Source: Acetanaerobacterium elongatum (GTDB lineage Bacteria > Bacillota > Clostridia > Oscillospirales > Ruminococcaceae). Taken from it: 64,000 nt of DNA. Every line of letters begins with the position of its first letter. The stretch's first letter is position 1. The stretch covers positions 26,422 to 90,421 of the forward strand of contig NZ_FNID01000011.1 in NCBI RefSeq assembly GCF_900103835.1. Reading direction: 5' to 3'. This document shows positions 51,234-60,576 of this stretch, in pieces. Under the pieces are notes generated by a model. It saw nothing but the letters and a program-made list of their open reading frames with translations. It did no database searches and was not told where the DNA came from. Made by a program: the position numbers and the translations under genes.

Positions 51234-52187
51234 TTATACGGCAGTGCTTTTGGTTGGAGCTTTCATCCGGGTGTTCATCCAATCCAGCAGGTCGGCATAT
51301 ACCTTTTTGCGGTCAATCTCGTTTAAAACCTCATGGCGACAACCGGAATAAAGCTTAAGCGACAGGTTTTCCACACCGGCATCGTGAAGCATATCAAATA
51401 CCTTGCGAACGCCCTTGCCGTAGTTGCCTACGGGGTCATCCTTGCCAGAAACCATATGAATCGGCAGCTTTTTAGGTACTGCACCTGCCCATGCCTTTGT
51501 GGATATGGAATTGAGCAGCAGGGCCAAATCCCTGAAGCCGGAAGCGGTAAAGATATAATTGCAGTATGGGTCTTTAGCGTATTTATCTACCACCGCTGCA
51601 TCATTTGTTAACCAGTCGTAGCTGGTTCGGTGCTCGGGGTATTGTTTATTGTAGTTACCGAAAGCCATGTTATTGAGTAAACTACTGCGCCGGAATTCAC
51701 CGTAGCGCCGGATCTCGGTTTCTGCAAGCAGGATGCCAACCTTTCCAAGAGGATTAGGACCGCTGGTGCCGCTGCAGATATAGCCGCTTAAACCGTCGCC
51801 ATACTTGGTGATATAGCTACGCGTAATAAACGACCCCATACTGTGCCCCAACAGAAAGTAGGGGATATCGGGGTATCGTGCCTTGATCAGAAGATACAGC
51901 TCATGAACATCCTCGACTAGAAATTTTGGGCCATCCTGAGGGGCAAAATAACCGAGCCTCTCGGAACTGGAGGCGGTTCTGCCGTGGCCAAGGTGATCAT
52001 TACCGCAAACGGCAAAGCCGTTTTCAACCAAGTATTCGGCGAAGTCCTGATAGCGGCCGACATACTCGTTCATGCCATGTACAATCTGCAACACAGCCTT
52101 CGGGGGAGAATCCGGATTAAACCATAATGTCGCTTTTACGGTATCGGTTTTGTTGGTGCTGAAGTAACTGAGTTCCTCAATAGCCAT
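51234..52187 (-). CDS. alpha/beta hydrolase, monoacylglycerol-lipase-like
   Basis: A 317-residue serine hydrolase. Visible are the oxyanion region IVHGMNEYVGRY, the nucleophile elbow LLGHSMGSF, the acid in VSGKDDPVGN and the base in GCRHEVLNE, which match Hydrolase_4 lysophospholipase or monoacylglycerol lipase enzymes. No signal peptide is seen. The ATG at 52187 is used; a GTG at 52202 is possible. Confidence 0.92.
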   Translation of the reverse strand: MAIEELSYFSTNKTDTVKATLWFNPDSPPKAVLQIVHGMNEYVGRYQDFAEYLVENGFAVCGNDHLGHGRTASSSERLGYFAPQDGPKFLVEDVHELYLLIKARYPDIPYFLLGHSMGSFITRSYITKYGDGLSGYICSGTSGPNPLGKVGILLAETEIRRYGEFRRSSLLNNMAFGNYNKQYPEHRTSYDWLTNDAAVVDKYAKDPYCNYIFTASGFRDLALLLNSISTKAWAGAVPKKLPIHMVSGKDDPVGNYGKGVRKVFDMLHDAGVENLSLKLYSGCRHEVLNEIDRKKVYADLLDWMNTRMKAPTKSTAV

Positions 52188-52221
52188 ACTCAAACTGTTC
52201 ACCGCCCGCTTCTGTCATATT

Positions 52222-52677
52222 TTATTGGTTAATTGCAGCCTTTTTGGATGATATCACCGTGACGTCGCCTTCAAGACCAATCATGTAATAGTCTATCTGC
52301 GGCATCATAACCCACAACTTATTCAGGATAGAGTTTACAGTCTGCGGCATACCGGAAACAATATTCACCGCGTGGTACTCATGAACACAGTTTACAAGAG
52401 TGTCCAGAACCTGATTGTTATAAAAGATATTCATAACGGCGTTGTATTCCTTCGAAACATGGAACAGGTGCTCAATGGCAGCGATATCCCGTTTACTGCC
52501 GTTATCAACATTAATAACATACAGGTTGGTTTTAGTTTTATCGGCAATCTCACGCCCGCGCTTTATAATTCTTTCACAGTTTATCTGGTCAGTAACGCAA
52601 ACGATGGTAGCGGATATGTATTTATTATAGTTATCAAAGTCGGTGCTGATATTAAAAGGCTTGCTCAATCCAATCAC
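52222..52677 (-). CDS. UspA-like alpha/beta protein
   Basis: A 151-residue protein with a universal-stress-protein-like pattern: ISATIVCVTDQINCERIIKR, TKTNLYVINVDNG and an anti-parallel continuation without a clear nucleotide-binding G-loop. Related domains occur in KdpD sensor kinases. It lies 35 bases after the hydrolase start on the same strand but may be independently expressed. Function unclear. Confidence 0.65.
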   Translation of the reverse strand: MIGLSKPFNISTDFDNYNKYISATIVCVTDQINCERIIKRGREIADKTKTNLYVINVDNGSKRDIAAIEHLFHVSKEYNAVMNIFYNNQVLDTLVNCVHEYHAVNIVSGMPQTVNSILNKLWVMMPQIDYYMIGLEGDVTVISSKKAAINQ

Positions 52678-53072
52678 TCCGATTTAAGTTTAACGGGTAA
52701 CGTCTGCAGTAATTTCATAAAATCGGTTTCCTGTTTTGCCCAACCCGTTAATTTGATTATACAGCCCAATTGTGAAAAGTATTTATCCGTCTTATGAAAT
52801 AAATTAAAAAAATTATCGGGCTTGCTGATAACATAAAGCTATAAAAATAATTACTACCAATCTTATTTTATCATAAATATTCTATAGTGCAATTATATAA
52901 ATAATGAAAATTATATTACCTACCATAATGTGCGGGTATCGTATAAAATACCTGCAGAACCGAGCCTGCCTTCGGTTTGACACCAAAGCGGTCAGAGTGC
53001 TATAATCTTGTAATATGGCATATCGTTTACTATAATTTTTTGATATACAATAACATCAGGTTAGGAAGTGCT
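52678..53072. other. divergent gap before femX-like gene
   Basis: AT-rich intergenic sequence with weak promoter-like elements on each strand (a minus-strand tataat at 52761-52756). No gene is seen; a short upstream extension of the next frame is rejected for lack of coding signal. Confidence 0.55.
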
Positions 53073-54131
53073 TTGAGGGTGGAACTGTTACGTAAAGAAA
53101 CCGAGGCAGAGTTTGAGCAGTTTATGCGCAGCCATCATAACGGCAGCTTTATGCAGTCTTTAAGCTGGCCTAAGGTGAAGAATAATTGGGGATACGATGG
53201 TATTATATCCCGCGATTCTGCCGGAGCCATTCAGGGCGCAATGCTGGTTTTGCTGCAGAAAGCCCCGTTCTTCGGCAGTAGCTTTATGTATGCCCCACGC
53301 GGGCCTGTCTGCGACTTGAATGATCGCGCAGTAGTAAAAGACCTGACTGATGGCGTTCATGCTCTTGCGCGTAAGCATAATGCCTACCTGTTTAAAATGG
53401 ATCCTGATGTATTGGCCAGTGACGAGCAGTTTATCAAATTGACAACTGAACTCGGCTACACCTACAATAAGGGCGGCGATAATTTCGAAACCATTCAGCC
53501 GCGCTTTAACTACCGTCTGAATCTTACGGGGCGCACCGAGGAAGAGATATTTGCGAACCTTACCCAGAAAACCCGTTACAACGTGCGTGTGGCAATGAAG
53601 CATAACATTGAAGTGAAGGCTTGCGGCAAAGAGATGCTTGATGAGTTCGTACGCGTATATAAAACTACCGGCGAACGCGACGGCTTCAATACTCGCCCCA
53701 AATCCTATTTTGAACGTATGATGGATGCGATGGGCGAAAATTGTCGGCTTTACCTTGGGCTTTATGAGGGTAAGGTAATTTCCGGCGCCATCTCTACACA
53801 ATATGCGGGCAAAACCTGCTATGTATACGGCGCATCCGATAACGACCACCGTAATGTGATGCCGAATTATCTTGTGCAGTGGGAAATGATAAAATGGGCG
53901 CTTGAGGGCAACAGCACGGTTTATGATTTTCAGGGCGTTTCGGGTGTTCTGGATGAAAGCAACCACCTGTATGGTTTGTATCGCTTTAAACGTGGCTTTA
54001 ACGGCGAACTTGTAGAGCTGGCCGGAGAATTTGATATTGTTTTCAAGCCGATTTCCAACTGGCTTATTAACCTTGGTATTGATGTAAACGAAAAGCTCGC
54101 TAAGGTAAAAAAGAAGCTTAGGAAAAAATGA
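53073..54131 (+). CDS. FemAB-family peptidoglycan bridge aminoacyltransferase
   Basis: A 352-residue protein of the FemX/FemAB family: double GNAT-like fold with SFMQSLSWPKVKNNWGYDG near the N-terminus, GSSFMYAPRGPVCD, LTQKTRYNVRVAMKHNIEV, and a C-terminal DFQGVSGVLDESNHLYGLYR. It would add amino acids from charged tRNA to lipid II cross-bridge precursors. TTG 53073 follows aggaag; GTG 53079 is an alternative start. Confidence 0.92.
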   Translation: MRVELLRKETEAEFEQFMRSHHNGSFMQSLSWPKVKNNWGYDGIISRDSAGAIQGAMLVLLQKAPFFGSSFMYAPRGPVCDLNDRAVVKDLTDGVHALARKHNAYLFKMDPDVLASDEQFIKLTTELGYTYNKGGDNFETIQPRFNYRLNLTGRTEEEIFANLTQKTRYNVRVAMKHNIEVKACGKEMLDEFVRVYKTTGERDGFNTRPKSYFERMMDAMGENCRLYLGLYEGKVISGAISTQYAGKTCYVYGASDNDHRNVMPNYLVQWEMIKWALEGNSTVYDFQGVSGVLDESNHLYGLYRFKRGFNGELVELAGEFDIVFKPISNWLINLGIDVNEKLAKVKKKLRKK

Positions 54132-54159
54132 AAATGATATAGAGAGGCAAAGCGCTATT

Positions 54160-55494
54160 GTGGAAACTCCAATCTATAAAGCTCTGACAAATATCCTTTC
54201 AAAAGACGCCTCGCGTTTTCATATGCCGGGCCATAAGGGCAGAGATTATTGCGGATTGTTTGGCGGTGTGATGCAGTACGATATCACCGAGATTCAGGGC
54301 GCTGACAGCCTGTACGAGGCCGGTGAGGCAATCCTGCGCTGTGAGGAGTGGCTGGCGGATTATTATGGGGCAAAAAGAAGCCTTATCAGCTGTCAGGGCT
54401 CCACTCTCTGCATTCAGACAATGCTGTCGCTTGTGCGTCACCGCGGCAGCAGGCTTGTCATTGGGCGCAACGCGCATGTGGCGGCTTCCAACGCAATGGC
54501 CTTGCTTGATTTTGAGCCGGTTTGGGTTTACCCTGTGACCGATAGTATTACCGGTGTAACCGGAGCCGTTACCCCCGAACAGGTGGAGGTCGCGTTGCGG
54601 TCACAAGCGGATGTTGCTGCCGTGTATATTACCTCACCAAGTTATTATGGGGTATTCTCAGATATTGCCGCCATCGCCGCGGTATGTTCCCGATATAACG
54701 TTCCGTTATTGGTGGATAACGCACACGGCGCGCATCTGAAGGCCGCGGGCTACCCACACCCTATTGCGCAGGGAGCGGCGATGTGCTGTGATAGTGCGCA
54801 TAAAACCCTTCCGGTGATAACCGGCGGTGCCTACCTGCATATAGCCCAAGATGAATATGTTGAGCCTGCCAAAGAGGCAATGGCAGTATTCGGTTCCACC
54901 AGCCCAAGCTATCTGATTATGCTGTCGCTGGATACCTGCCTTTCCTACCTGCAAGATTCAGCCGAGAAGGATTTTCATGCCCTTCGCAGCAAAATTGCTG
55001 TACTTGAACAGTTGGCACTTCAAAAGGGTTTTACCCCAATCCCTAATCAAGGGGATCATACCCGTATGCTTCTATGCGCCTACCATCTTGGTTATTCCGG
55101 TGAGCAGCTGGCGGCGCACCTGCGCGCATTTAAGGTGGAACCGGAGTATGTGGGCGAGAATACTGTCGTGCTGCTTCCTTCTCCCTTAAACACGGAGCAA
55201 GATTTTGAGCGGCTTACAAATGCGATCAATGGCATCGAGCCGCGTGATAATATACCCGCTTTGGTTCCGCCCCCGATTAAGGCATCTGTCGGGTGTCATC
55301 CTCGAGAAGCCTTTATGGCGAGAAAGAAGATAATTCCCGTGCGGAACTCGCTGGGGAGGATTGTCGCAGCCAATAAAAGCAGCTGCCCGCCGGGTGTGCC
55401 GGTGGTGTATTGCGGTGAGCTGATTACCGAGGAGGCTGTTCGTTTACTCACTGCCTACGGATATGAGACGGTAACAGTAATCGATAATAAGTGA
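54160..55494 (+). CDS. Orn/Lys/Arg decarboxylase-family PLP enzyme (YaaO-like)
   Basis: A 444-residue fold-type I PLP protein. The family start FHMPGHKGRDYCGLFGG, LVDNAHGAHLKAAGYPHP (Asp contacting PLP) and the Schiff-base lysine in SAHKTLPVITGG are intact. The enzyme decarboxylates a basic amino acid, as B. subtilis YaaO/SpeA-type enzymes do. Its place next to yaaQ and holB matches the Bacillus order yaaO-tmk-yaaQ-yaaR-holB, with tmk and yaaR absent here. The start is a GTG. Confidence 0.9.
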   Translation: METPIYKALTNILSKDASRFHMPGHKGRDYCGLFGGVMQYDITEIQGADSLYEAGEAILRCEEWLADYYGAKRSLISCQGSTLCIQTMLSLVRHRGSRLVIGRNAHVAASNAMALLDFEPVWVYPVTDSITGVTGAVTPEQVEVALRSQADVAAVYITSPSYYGVFSDIAAIAAVCSRYNVPLLVDNAHGAHLKAAGYPHPIAQGAAMCCDSAHKTLPVITGGAYLHIAQDEYVEPAKEAMAVFGSTSPSYLIMLSLDTCLSYLQDSAEKDFHALRSKIAVLEQLALQKGFTPIPNQGDHTRMLLCAYHLGYSGEQLAAHLRAFKVEPEYVGENTVVLLPSPLNTEQDFERLTNAINGIEPRDNIPALVPPPIKASVGCHPREAFMARKKIIPVRNSLGRIVAANKSSCPPGVPVVYCGELITEEAVRLLTAYGYETVTVIDNK

Positions 55495-55500
55495 GGCTTT

Positions 55501-55526
55501 AACTTGTAAAATTTACAGGTTTTTAT
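55501..55526 (+). terminator. weak terminator after the decarboxylase
   Basis: aacttgtaa pairs with ttacaggtt around a three-base loop, with one G-U pair, followed by tttatt. It separates the decarboxylase from the darA-holB pair. Confidence 0.5.
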
Positions 55527-55615
55527 TGCTATTAAACGCTTGCTAGAGTAAAATATACTTATAGATAATAGACAAAAAGACATTTATTGTTCCGCAAGAA
55601 AGGATGGTCGCATCT

Positions 55616-55939
55616 ATGAAATTGATATTTGCCATTGTAAGCAGTGATGATAGCTCGGTAGTGTCTACCGCTCTTACCAAAGAGGGCTTTTCCGTAACCA
55701 AGCTTGCTACCACAGGCGGCTTTCTGATGTCGGGAAACACCACCTTTATTATCGGTACCGAGGATGAAAAGGTTGACCAGGTGATTGACATTGTGGCGCA
55801 GCACAGCAAAAAGCGCACCCAGATGGTTCCTTCCTCTACCTCTTACGGCGTGGGCTTATACAGCTCGTTCCCCATCGAGGTAACGGTTGGCGGTGCCACC
55901 ATCTTTGTCACCGATGTTGAAAGGTTTGAAAAGGTTTAG
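55616..55939 (+). CDS. darA: cyclic-di-AMP receptor DarA/PstA (YaaQ)
   Basis: A 107-residue PII-like protein. MKLIFAIVSSDDSSVVSTAL, LATTGGFLMSGNTTFIIGTE and the C-terminal PIEVTVGGATIFVTDVERFE are the recognised YaaQ/PstA pattern. It binds c-di-AMP as a trimer and relays osmolyte and central-metabolism signals; the downstream target is not known. The start is chosen from gaaagg spacing. Its stop overlaps the next gene's GTG. Confidence 0.93.
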   Translation: MKLIFAIVSSDDSSVVSTALTKEGFSVTKLATTGGFLMSGNTTFIIGTEDEKVDQVIDIVAQHSKKRTQMVPSSTSYGVGLYSSFPIEVTVGGATIFVTDVERFEKV

Positions 55940-56907
55940 TGAGTACTCAGCAGATAAACGACTATTTCTTCGGCAACGACGAAGCTTTGCATACGCTCGC
56001 CGCTCTGCTTTGCGGGGGGCGTATTGTTCATGGCATCCTGTTAACGGGTGAGAAGGGTGTTGGCAAGCAAACCTTTGCCCGTCTGATGGCTGCGGCGTTC
56101 CTCTGCAAAGAGGCTGAGCGCCCCTGTATGAAATGCCAAAGCTGCAAAAAGGTGCTGGAGGGCAACCATCCTGATGTACTTACCGTCATCGGCGAAGGGG
56201 CAAAATCCTTTCATATTGATACCGTCCGTGAAATCCGCCGCAAGGCGTCCATCATGCCCAATGAGGGCGACTGTAAGATATTTATCCTTGCAAACTGTGA
56301 AAGCATGACGGCTCAGGCGCAGAATGCCCTGTTAAAGCTTCTGGAGGAACCACCCGAGCATACGATGCTTATTCTTACGGCCAACGAGCGCGGTGCATTG
56401 CTGGATACAGTTTGCTCCCGCACTGCGGAGATCCGTTTGCAGCCGCTTTCCGCAGAGGACTGTGCCCAAAGGCTCAAAGAGGCTTATCCTGATAAAACTA
56501 CTGACGAATGCCTTACCGCTGCACGCATATGCGGCGGAAACCTCGGTAAGGCAAAGGCCATGCTTGCCGATGAAAGCGGCATGAAGGCTGTGAATATCGC
56601 CCATGCTGTCATTAAGTCGGCATCAGAGAATCAATATGCCGTGCTTTTGGCTGCACGGGATTTAAATGATGATAAAAAGCTCCTTTTAGAGGTACTGCAT
56701 CGATTAGAATTGCTTTGCAGAGATATCCTTGCTGACAAAATCGGTTCCAAGACAAGCCTGTCCGGCGAAGATATTTCTCAAAACGCATGGACTAAGTCGC
56801 ACACCATGCAGGTGATTGCCTCCTGTCAACAAGCCGAGCAGATGCTTTTACAAAATGTCAGTCAGCCGCTGGTGGTTAGCTGGCTGTGTACTAAAATCTA
56901 CAGTTAA
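55939..56907 (+). CDS. holB: DNA polymerase III subunit delta'
   Basis: A 322-residue clamp-loader subunit with Walker A-like GEKGVGKQTFARLM near residue 36, a four-cysteine zinc module (CKEAERPCMKCQSCKKVL), and LANCESMTAQAQNALLKLLEEPP, the standard delta'/gamma family segment. It works with DnaX and delta to load the beta clamp. The GTG start overlaps darA. Confidence 0.95.
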   Translation: MSTQQINDYFFGNDEALHTLAALLCGGRIVHGILLTGEKGVGKQTFARLMAAAFLCKEAERPCMKCQSCKKVLEGNHPDVLTVIGEGAKSFHIDTVREIRRKASIMPNEGDCKIFILANCESMTAQAQNALLKLLEEPPEHTMLILTANERGALLDTVCSRTAEIRLQPLSAEDCAQRLKEAYPDKTTDECLTAARICGGNLGKAKAMLADESGMKAVNIAHAVIKSASENQYAVLLAARDLNDDKKLLLEVLHRLELLCRDILADKIGSKTSLSGEDISQNAWTKSHTMQVIASCQQAEQMLLQNVSQPLVVSWLCTKIYS

Positions 56908-57092
56908 TCTGCAACCTACATCAATATGTTTATATAGATACTAGCGCCCTCTATCTTTGGAAAGGGCAGACGGTGCTTATAGCAGGATCCGCCTGTTAAA
57001 GCCCATTATGATGCGCACAAACCCCGTCGTTTTCCGGTGAAGACGGCGGCACCCCCTAAAAACCATTTCACCGGAGATAAAGGCAGGAACCA

Positions 57093-57962
57093 ATGGCAGA
57101 GGTTATAGGCGTACGTTTTAAAAACGTAGGGAAAGTATATTATTTCGACCCAAACGACAACAAAATCGGCAAGGGCAGCTCGGTGATTGTTGAAACCGCC
57201 CGAGGCGTGGAGTGCGGTGAGGTGGTTATGGAGAACCGTGAGGTGCCTGAAGAGAACATCATCCGCCCGTTAAAAAGTGTTATACGCGTTGCCACCGAGC
57301 AAGACTTAAAGCAGGTAGAGGACAATGTTCGCAAGCAGAAAAACGCTTTTGATATCTGCCTGCAAAAGATTCAAAACCACAAGCTGGATATGAAGCTTGT
57401 GGATGTGGAGTATACCTTCGACAACAACAAGATACTGTTTTACTTTACCGCGGATGGCCGCGTGGATTTCAGGGAGCTGGTGAAAGACCTTGCCTCGGTA
57501 TTCCGTACCCGTATAGAGCTTAGGCAGATCGGTGTACGCGATGAAGCTAAGATGCTCGGGGGCTTAGGGGTATGCGGTAAGCCGTTTTGCTGTGCTACCT
57601 TTTTAGGCGAATTCCAGCCTGTATCCATTAAGATGGCGAAGGAGCAGGGGCTGTCGCTGAACCCAACCAAGATATCCGGCACCTGCGGCAGGCTGATGTG
57701 CTGCTTAAAATACGAGCAGGAGGCCTACGAAGACCTGCTTTCCATTACTCCCAAGGTGGGGGCCTATGTTAAAACCAAGGACGGTAAGGGTACCGTGTTG
57801 GATGTAAACCTGCTCACCGGCGTGCTGAAGGTTAAGCTAGAGAAGTTCCCTGATGCGGCGCCAAAGGTGTTTACCCGCAAGGAGGTCACCACGCTCCGCG
57901 ATGCGCAGATTCGAATAGACAGCTCCGAGCTTGCCGAGCTGGGCCAGCTGGAAAAGGAATAG
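57093..57962 (+). CDS. ricT: PSP1-domain protein RicT/YaaT
   Basis: A 289-residue protein with the PSP1 domain (KNVGKVYYFDPNDNKIGKG, then RTRIELRQIGVRDEAKML) and two cysteine pairs, GVCGKPFCCATF and GTCGRLMCCLKYEQ, the iron-sulfur ligands known for RicT. In Bacillus it joins RicA and RicF to control RNA maturation by RNase Y and development. It lies in the conserved yaaO-holB-yaaT order. An ATG after aaaggcagg is used. Confidence 0.93.
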   Translation: MAEVIGVRFKNVGKVYYFDPNDNKIGKGSSVIVETARGVECGEVVMENREVPEENIIRPLKSVIRVATEQDLKQVEDNVRKQKNAFDICLQKIQNHKLDMKLVDVEYTFDNNKILFYFTADGRVDFRELVKDLASVFRTRIELRQIGVRDEAKMLGGLGVCGKPFCCATFLGEFQPVSIKMAKEQGLSLNPTKISGTCGRLMCCLKYEQEAYEDLLSITPKVGAYVKTKDGKGTVLDVNLLTGVLKVKLEKFPDAAPKVFTRKEVTTLRDAQIRIDSSELAELGQLEKE

Positions 57963-58014
57963 TGTACAAAGTAGTTTCATAACCAACGGTAATCCATTCA
58001 AAAATCAATGATGG

Positions 58015-58052
58015 TCAGAACCTTCGCCGTTTAGACGAAGGTTCTGATTTGT
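58015..58052 (+). terminator. terminator after ricT
   Basis: tcagaaccttcg pairs with cgaaggttctga around ccgtttaga, a perfect 12-bp stem followed by tttg. It lies 53 bases after ricT and ahead of murD. Confidence 0.8.
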
Positions 58053-58126
58053 TGAATTTAAGATATTTTTTTACTGCGGTAAAGTTGCAGCAGTGCAACT
58101 GTTTACGCGGTGATATGGAGGAACTT

Positions 58127-59518
58127 ATGGACACAAGGATTGAACGTTTTTTGAAAGAATGCGGCGGAAAGAAAATCTGCTTTATCGGTATCGGTGTATC
58201 CAATACCGATGCCATGCTGCTTTTTGCACGTTACGGGGCGAAGGTTACCGCCTGCGATAAAAAAGATAGGGCCGCGCTCGGTTTGACTGCAGGCCTTCTG
58301 GAGCAAGCCGGTATCACTTTAAACCTTGGGGAGAACTACTTAAGCGGCTTAAATGACTTTGATGTGGTATTCCGCACGCCGGGTATGAAGTATCATACCC
58401 CAGAACTCGATAATGCCCGAGAAAACGGTGTGGCGGTAACCAGCGAGCTGGAGGTATTTTTTGACCTCTGCCCCTGCCCAATCTTTGCGGTAACGGGCAG
58501 TGATGGCAAAACCACCACAACAACCATCATTTCAGAACTGTTTAAAAGGCAGGGTAAAAGGGTGTTCCTTGGCGGGAACATTGGCTTGCCGTTGCTTTCC
58601 CGCATCACCGAAATTGAACCGGAGGATGTGGCGGTGGTGGAGCTCTCCAGCTTCCAGCTTATCTCGATGCGTACTTCACCGCACGTTGCGGTGGTGACCA
58701 ATGTTACCCCCAACCATCTGGATATGCACACCGATATGCAGGAGTATGTAGATGCTAAAAAGAACATCTTCCTGCACCAGAACGGTTTTACACGTACGGT
58801 GCTCAACCTTGATAACGACATCACTCGTTCCTTCATTCCCGAAACGCGTGGCGATACGCTGATGTTCTCCCGTAAAAAGACGGTTAAGCGCGGCGCCTTT
58901 TTAAGCGATGACGGGTTCCTTTGCATGGCGGACGATAAGGGCGTGCATAAACTGTTCTCCGCACAGGCTATTCGCATCCCGGGCGGGCATAATATAGAAA
59001 ACTACCTTGCTGCAATAGCGGCTACCTGGGGGTATATCTCCCCCGAGAATATCGAGTATGTTGCCAGAACCTTTTCGGGTGTAGAACACCGCATTGAATT
59101 TGTGCGTGAACTGGATGGCGTAAGGTGGTATAACGACTCTATCGCAACCACCCCCTCACGCACCATTGCGGGGCTGAACGCCTTTAATCAGAAGGTGATT
59201 CTCATTGCGGGCGGGTATGATAAAAAGGTGCCCTTTACGCCATTGGCACCCTATATCCTTGAAAAGGTTAAGCTGCTGATACTTCTGGGTACAACAGCAG
59301 GTGCAATTAAGGATTGTGTTGTGAACTGCGATGGCTACGAACCCGGCAAGCCGGACATTGTAATGACCGCCTCGTTGGAGGAGGCAGTAAAGGTTGCAAA
59401 GGAGCACGCGATACAGGGCGATATCGTTACCCTTTCACCGGCCTGTGCAAGTTTTGATATGTTCAAAAACTATGAAACCCGCGGCGAGATTTTCAAAGAA
59501 CTGGTACACAAGCTGTAA
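58127..59518 (+). CDS. murD: UDP-N-acetylmuramoylalanine-D-glutamate ligase
   Basis: A 463-residue Mur ligase. N-terminal nucleotide-like fold (ICFIGIGVSNTDAMLL), ATP-binding AVTGSDGKTTTT near residue 120, central VTNVTPNHLDMHTDMQEY and C-terminal LIAGGYDKKVPFTPLA are as expected. It adds D-glutamate to UDP-MurNAc-L-Ala in the cytoplasm. The start MDTRIERF is behind tggagg. It is separate from the usual dcw cluster, as is common in Clostridia. Confidence 0.95.
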   Translation: MDTRIERFLKECGGKKICFIGIGVSNTDAMLLFARYGAKVTACDKKDRAALGLTAGLLEQAGITLNLGENYLSGLNDFDVVFRTPGMKYHTPELDNARENGVAVTSELEVFFDLCPCPIFAVTGSDGKTTTTTIISELFKRQGKRVFLGGNIGLPLLSRITEIEPEDVAVVELSSFQLISMRTSPHVAVVTNVTPNHLDMHTDMQEYVDAKKNIFLHQNGFTRTVLNLDNDITRSFIPETRGDTLMFSRKKTVKRGAFLSDDGFLCMADDKGVHKLFSAQAIRIPGGHNIENYLAAIAATWGYISPENIEYVARTFSGVEHRIEFVRELDGVRWYNDSIATTPSRTIAGLNAFNQKVILIAGGYDKKVPFTPLAPYILEKVKLLILLGTTAGAIKDCVVNCDGYEPGKPDIVMTASLEEAVKVAKEHAIQGDIVTLSPACASFDMFKNYETRGEIFKELVHKL

Positions 59519-59556
59519 TGAAAAGTTTGTGTCTGAAAAAGGGGTATGAAGATTAG

Positions 59557-60576
59557 ATGAAGGAACTCATTCAAACGCTTACAAGCGCAGTTGGGGTATC
59601 GGGCGACGAGTCGGCGGCGGCTACAGTCGTAACAGAGTTGCTGAGACCCTACGGCAAGGTTACTGTTGATGCGCTGGGAAATATTCATTGTACCGTGAAG
59701 CAGCCGGAGGTGGGAAAGGAGCACATCCTGCTGGATGCGCACCTTGATCAGATTGGGCTTATTGTGCAGCAGATTGATGATAAGGGCTTTCTGCGGGTTG
59801 CAAGCTGCGGCGGTATCGACCGTAGGGTTCTAATGGCAAGCGAGGTAACGGTGCATGGCAAAAGCCCGGTTTATGGGGTAATCTGCAGCCAGCCGCCCCA
59901 TCTGGCCAAGGAGGGCGACAGCAAAAAGCCCCCTCAGCTCGAGGATATTGCGATTGATGTTGGGCTTTCGCAGGAAAAGGCAAAGGAGCTTATCAGCTTA
60001 GGCGACAGGGTTACGCTTAACGGGCCCGTGCGCGAGCTTGTAAACGGACAGTTGGTTTCTCAGGCGATGGATGACCGAGCCAGCTGTGCGGCAATTATAA
60101 AATGTCTTCAGCTGCTTAAGGGCAAACAGATTCCCTGCGGCCTTACAGTGCTCTTTTCCACGCGTGAAGAGGTTGGCGGGCAGGGTGCCAGAACCGGCGC
60201 CTTTTCGGCTTTCCCTACCAAGGCCATTGTGGTGGATGTAAGCTTTGGCCAAACACCTGACTCCCCAAAGCATAAATGTGGGGAACTTGGCAAAGGGCCG
60301 ATGATCGGCTTTGCGCCCACCATCTCACGCAACTTCTCGAATGAGTTGGTTGAGGTGGCAAAGAAGCAGGGCATACCCTATCAACTGGAGATTATGGAGG
60401 GTCATACAGGTACTAATGCCGACCAGATTGTCATCGCTCAAAGCGGCGTAGAAACCGGTATGGTGTCTATTCCGCTCAAATATATGCACACCTCCATAGA
60501 AACCGCCGATCCCGCCGATATAGAGGCGTCGGCACAGCTGATGGCGGCTTATGTATTGAGGGGAGGCGAACGGTAA
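59557..60576 (+). CDS. M42-family aminopeptidase, first copy
   Basis: A 339-residue zinc peptidase. Metal ligands appear in LLDAHLDQIGL (H, D), STREEVGGQGARTG (EE) and the late YMHTSIETAD (H). Members remove N-terminal residues from peptides as dodecamers. It overlaps the second M42 gene by one base (taatg), so the pair is co-translated; the two proteins are clearly homologous but far from identical. Confidence 0.93.
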   Translation: MKELIQTLTSAVGVSGDESAAATVVTELLRPYGKVTVDALGNIHCTVKQPEVGKEHILLDAHLDQIGLIVQQIDDKGFLRVASCGGIDRRVLMASEVTVHGKSPVYGVICSQPPHLAKEGDSKKPPQLEDIAIDVGLSQEKAKELISLGDRVTLNGPVRELVNGQLVSQAMDDRASCAAIIKCLQLLKGKQIPCGLTVLFSTREEVGGQGARTGAFSAFPTKAIVVDVSFGQTPDSPKHKCGELGKGPMIGFAPTISRNFSNELVEVAKKQGIPYQLEIMEGHTGTNADQIVIAQSGVETGMVSIPLKYMHTSIETADPADIEASAQLMAAYVLRGGER

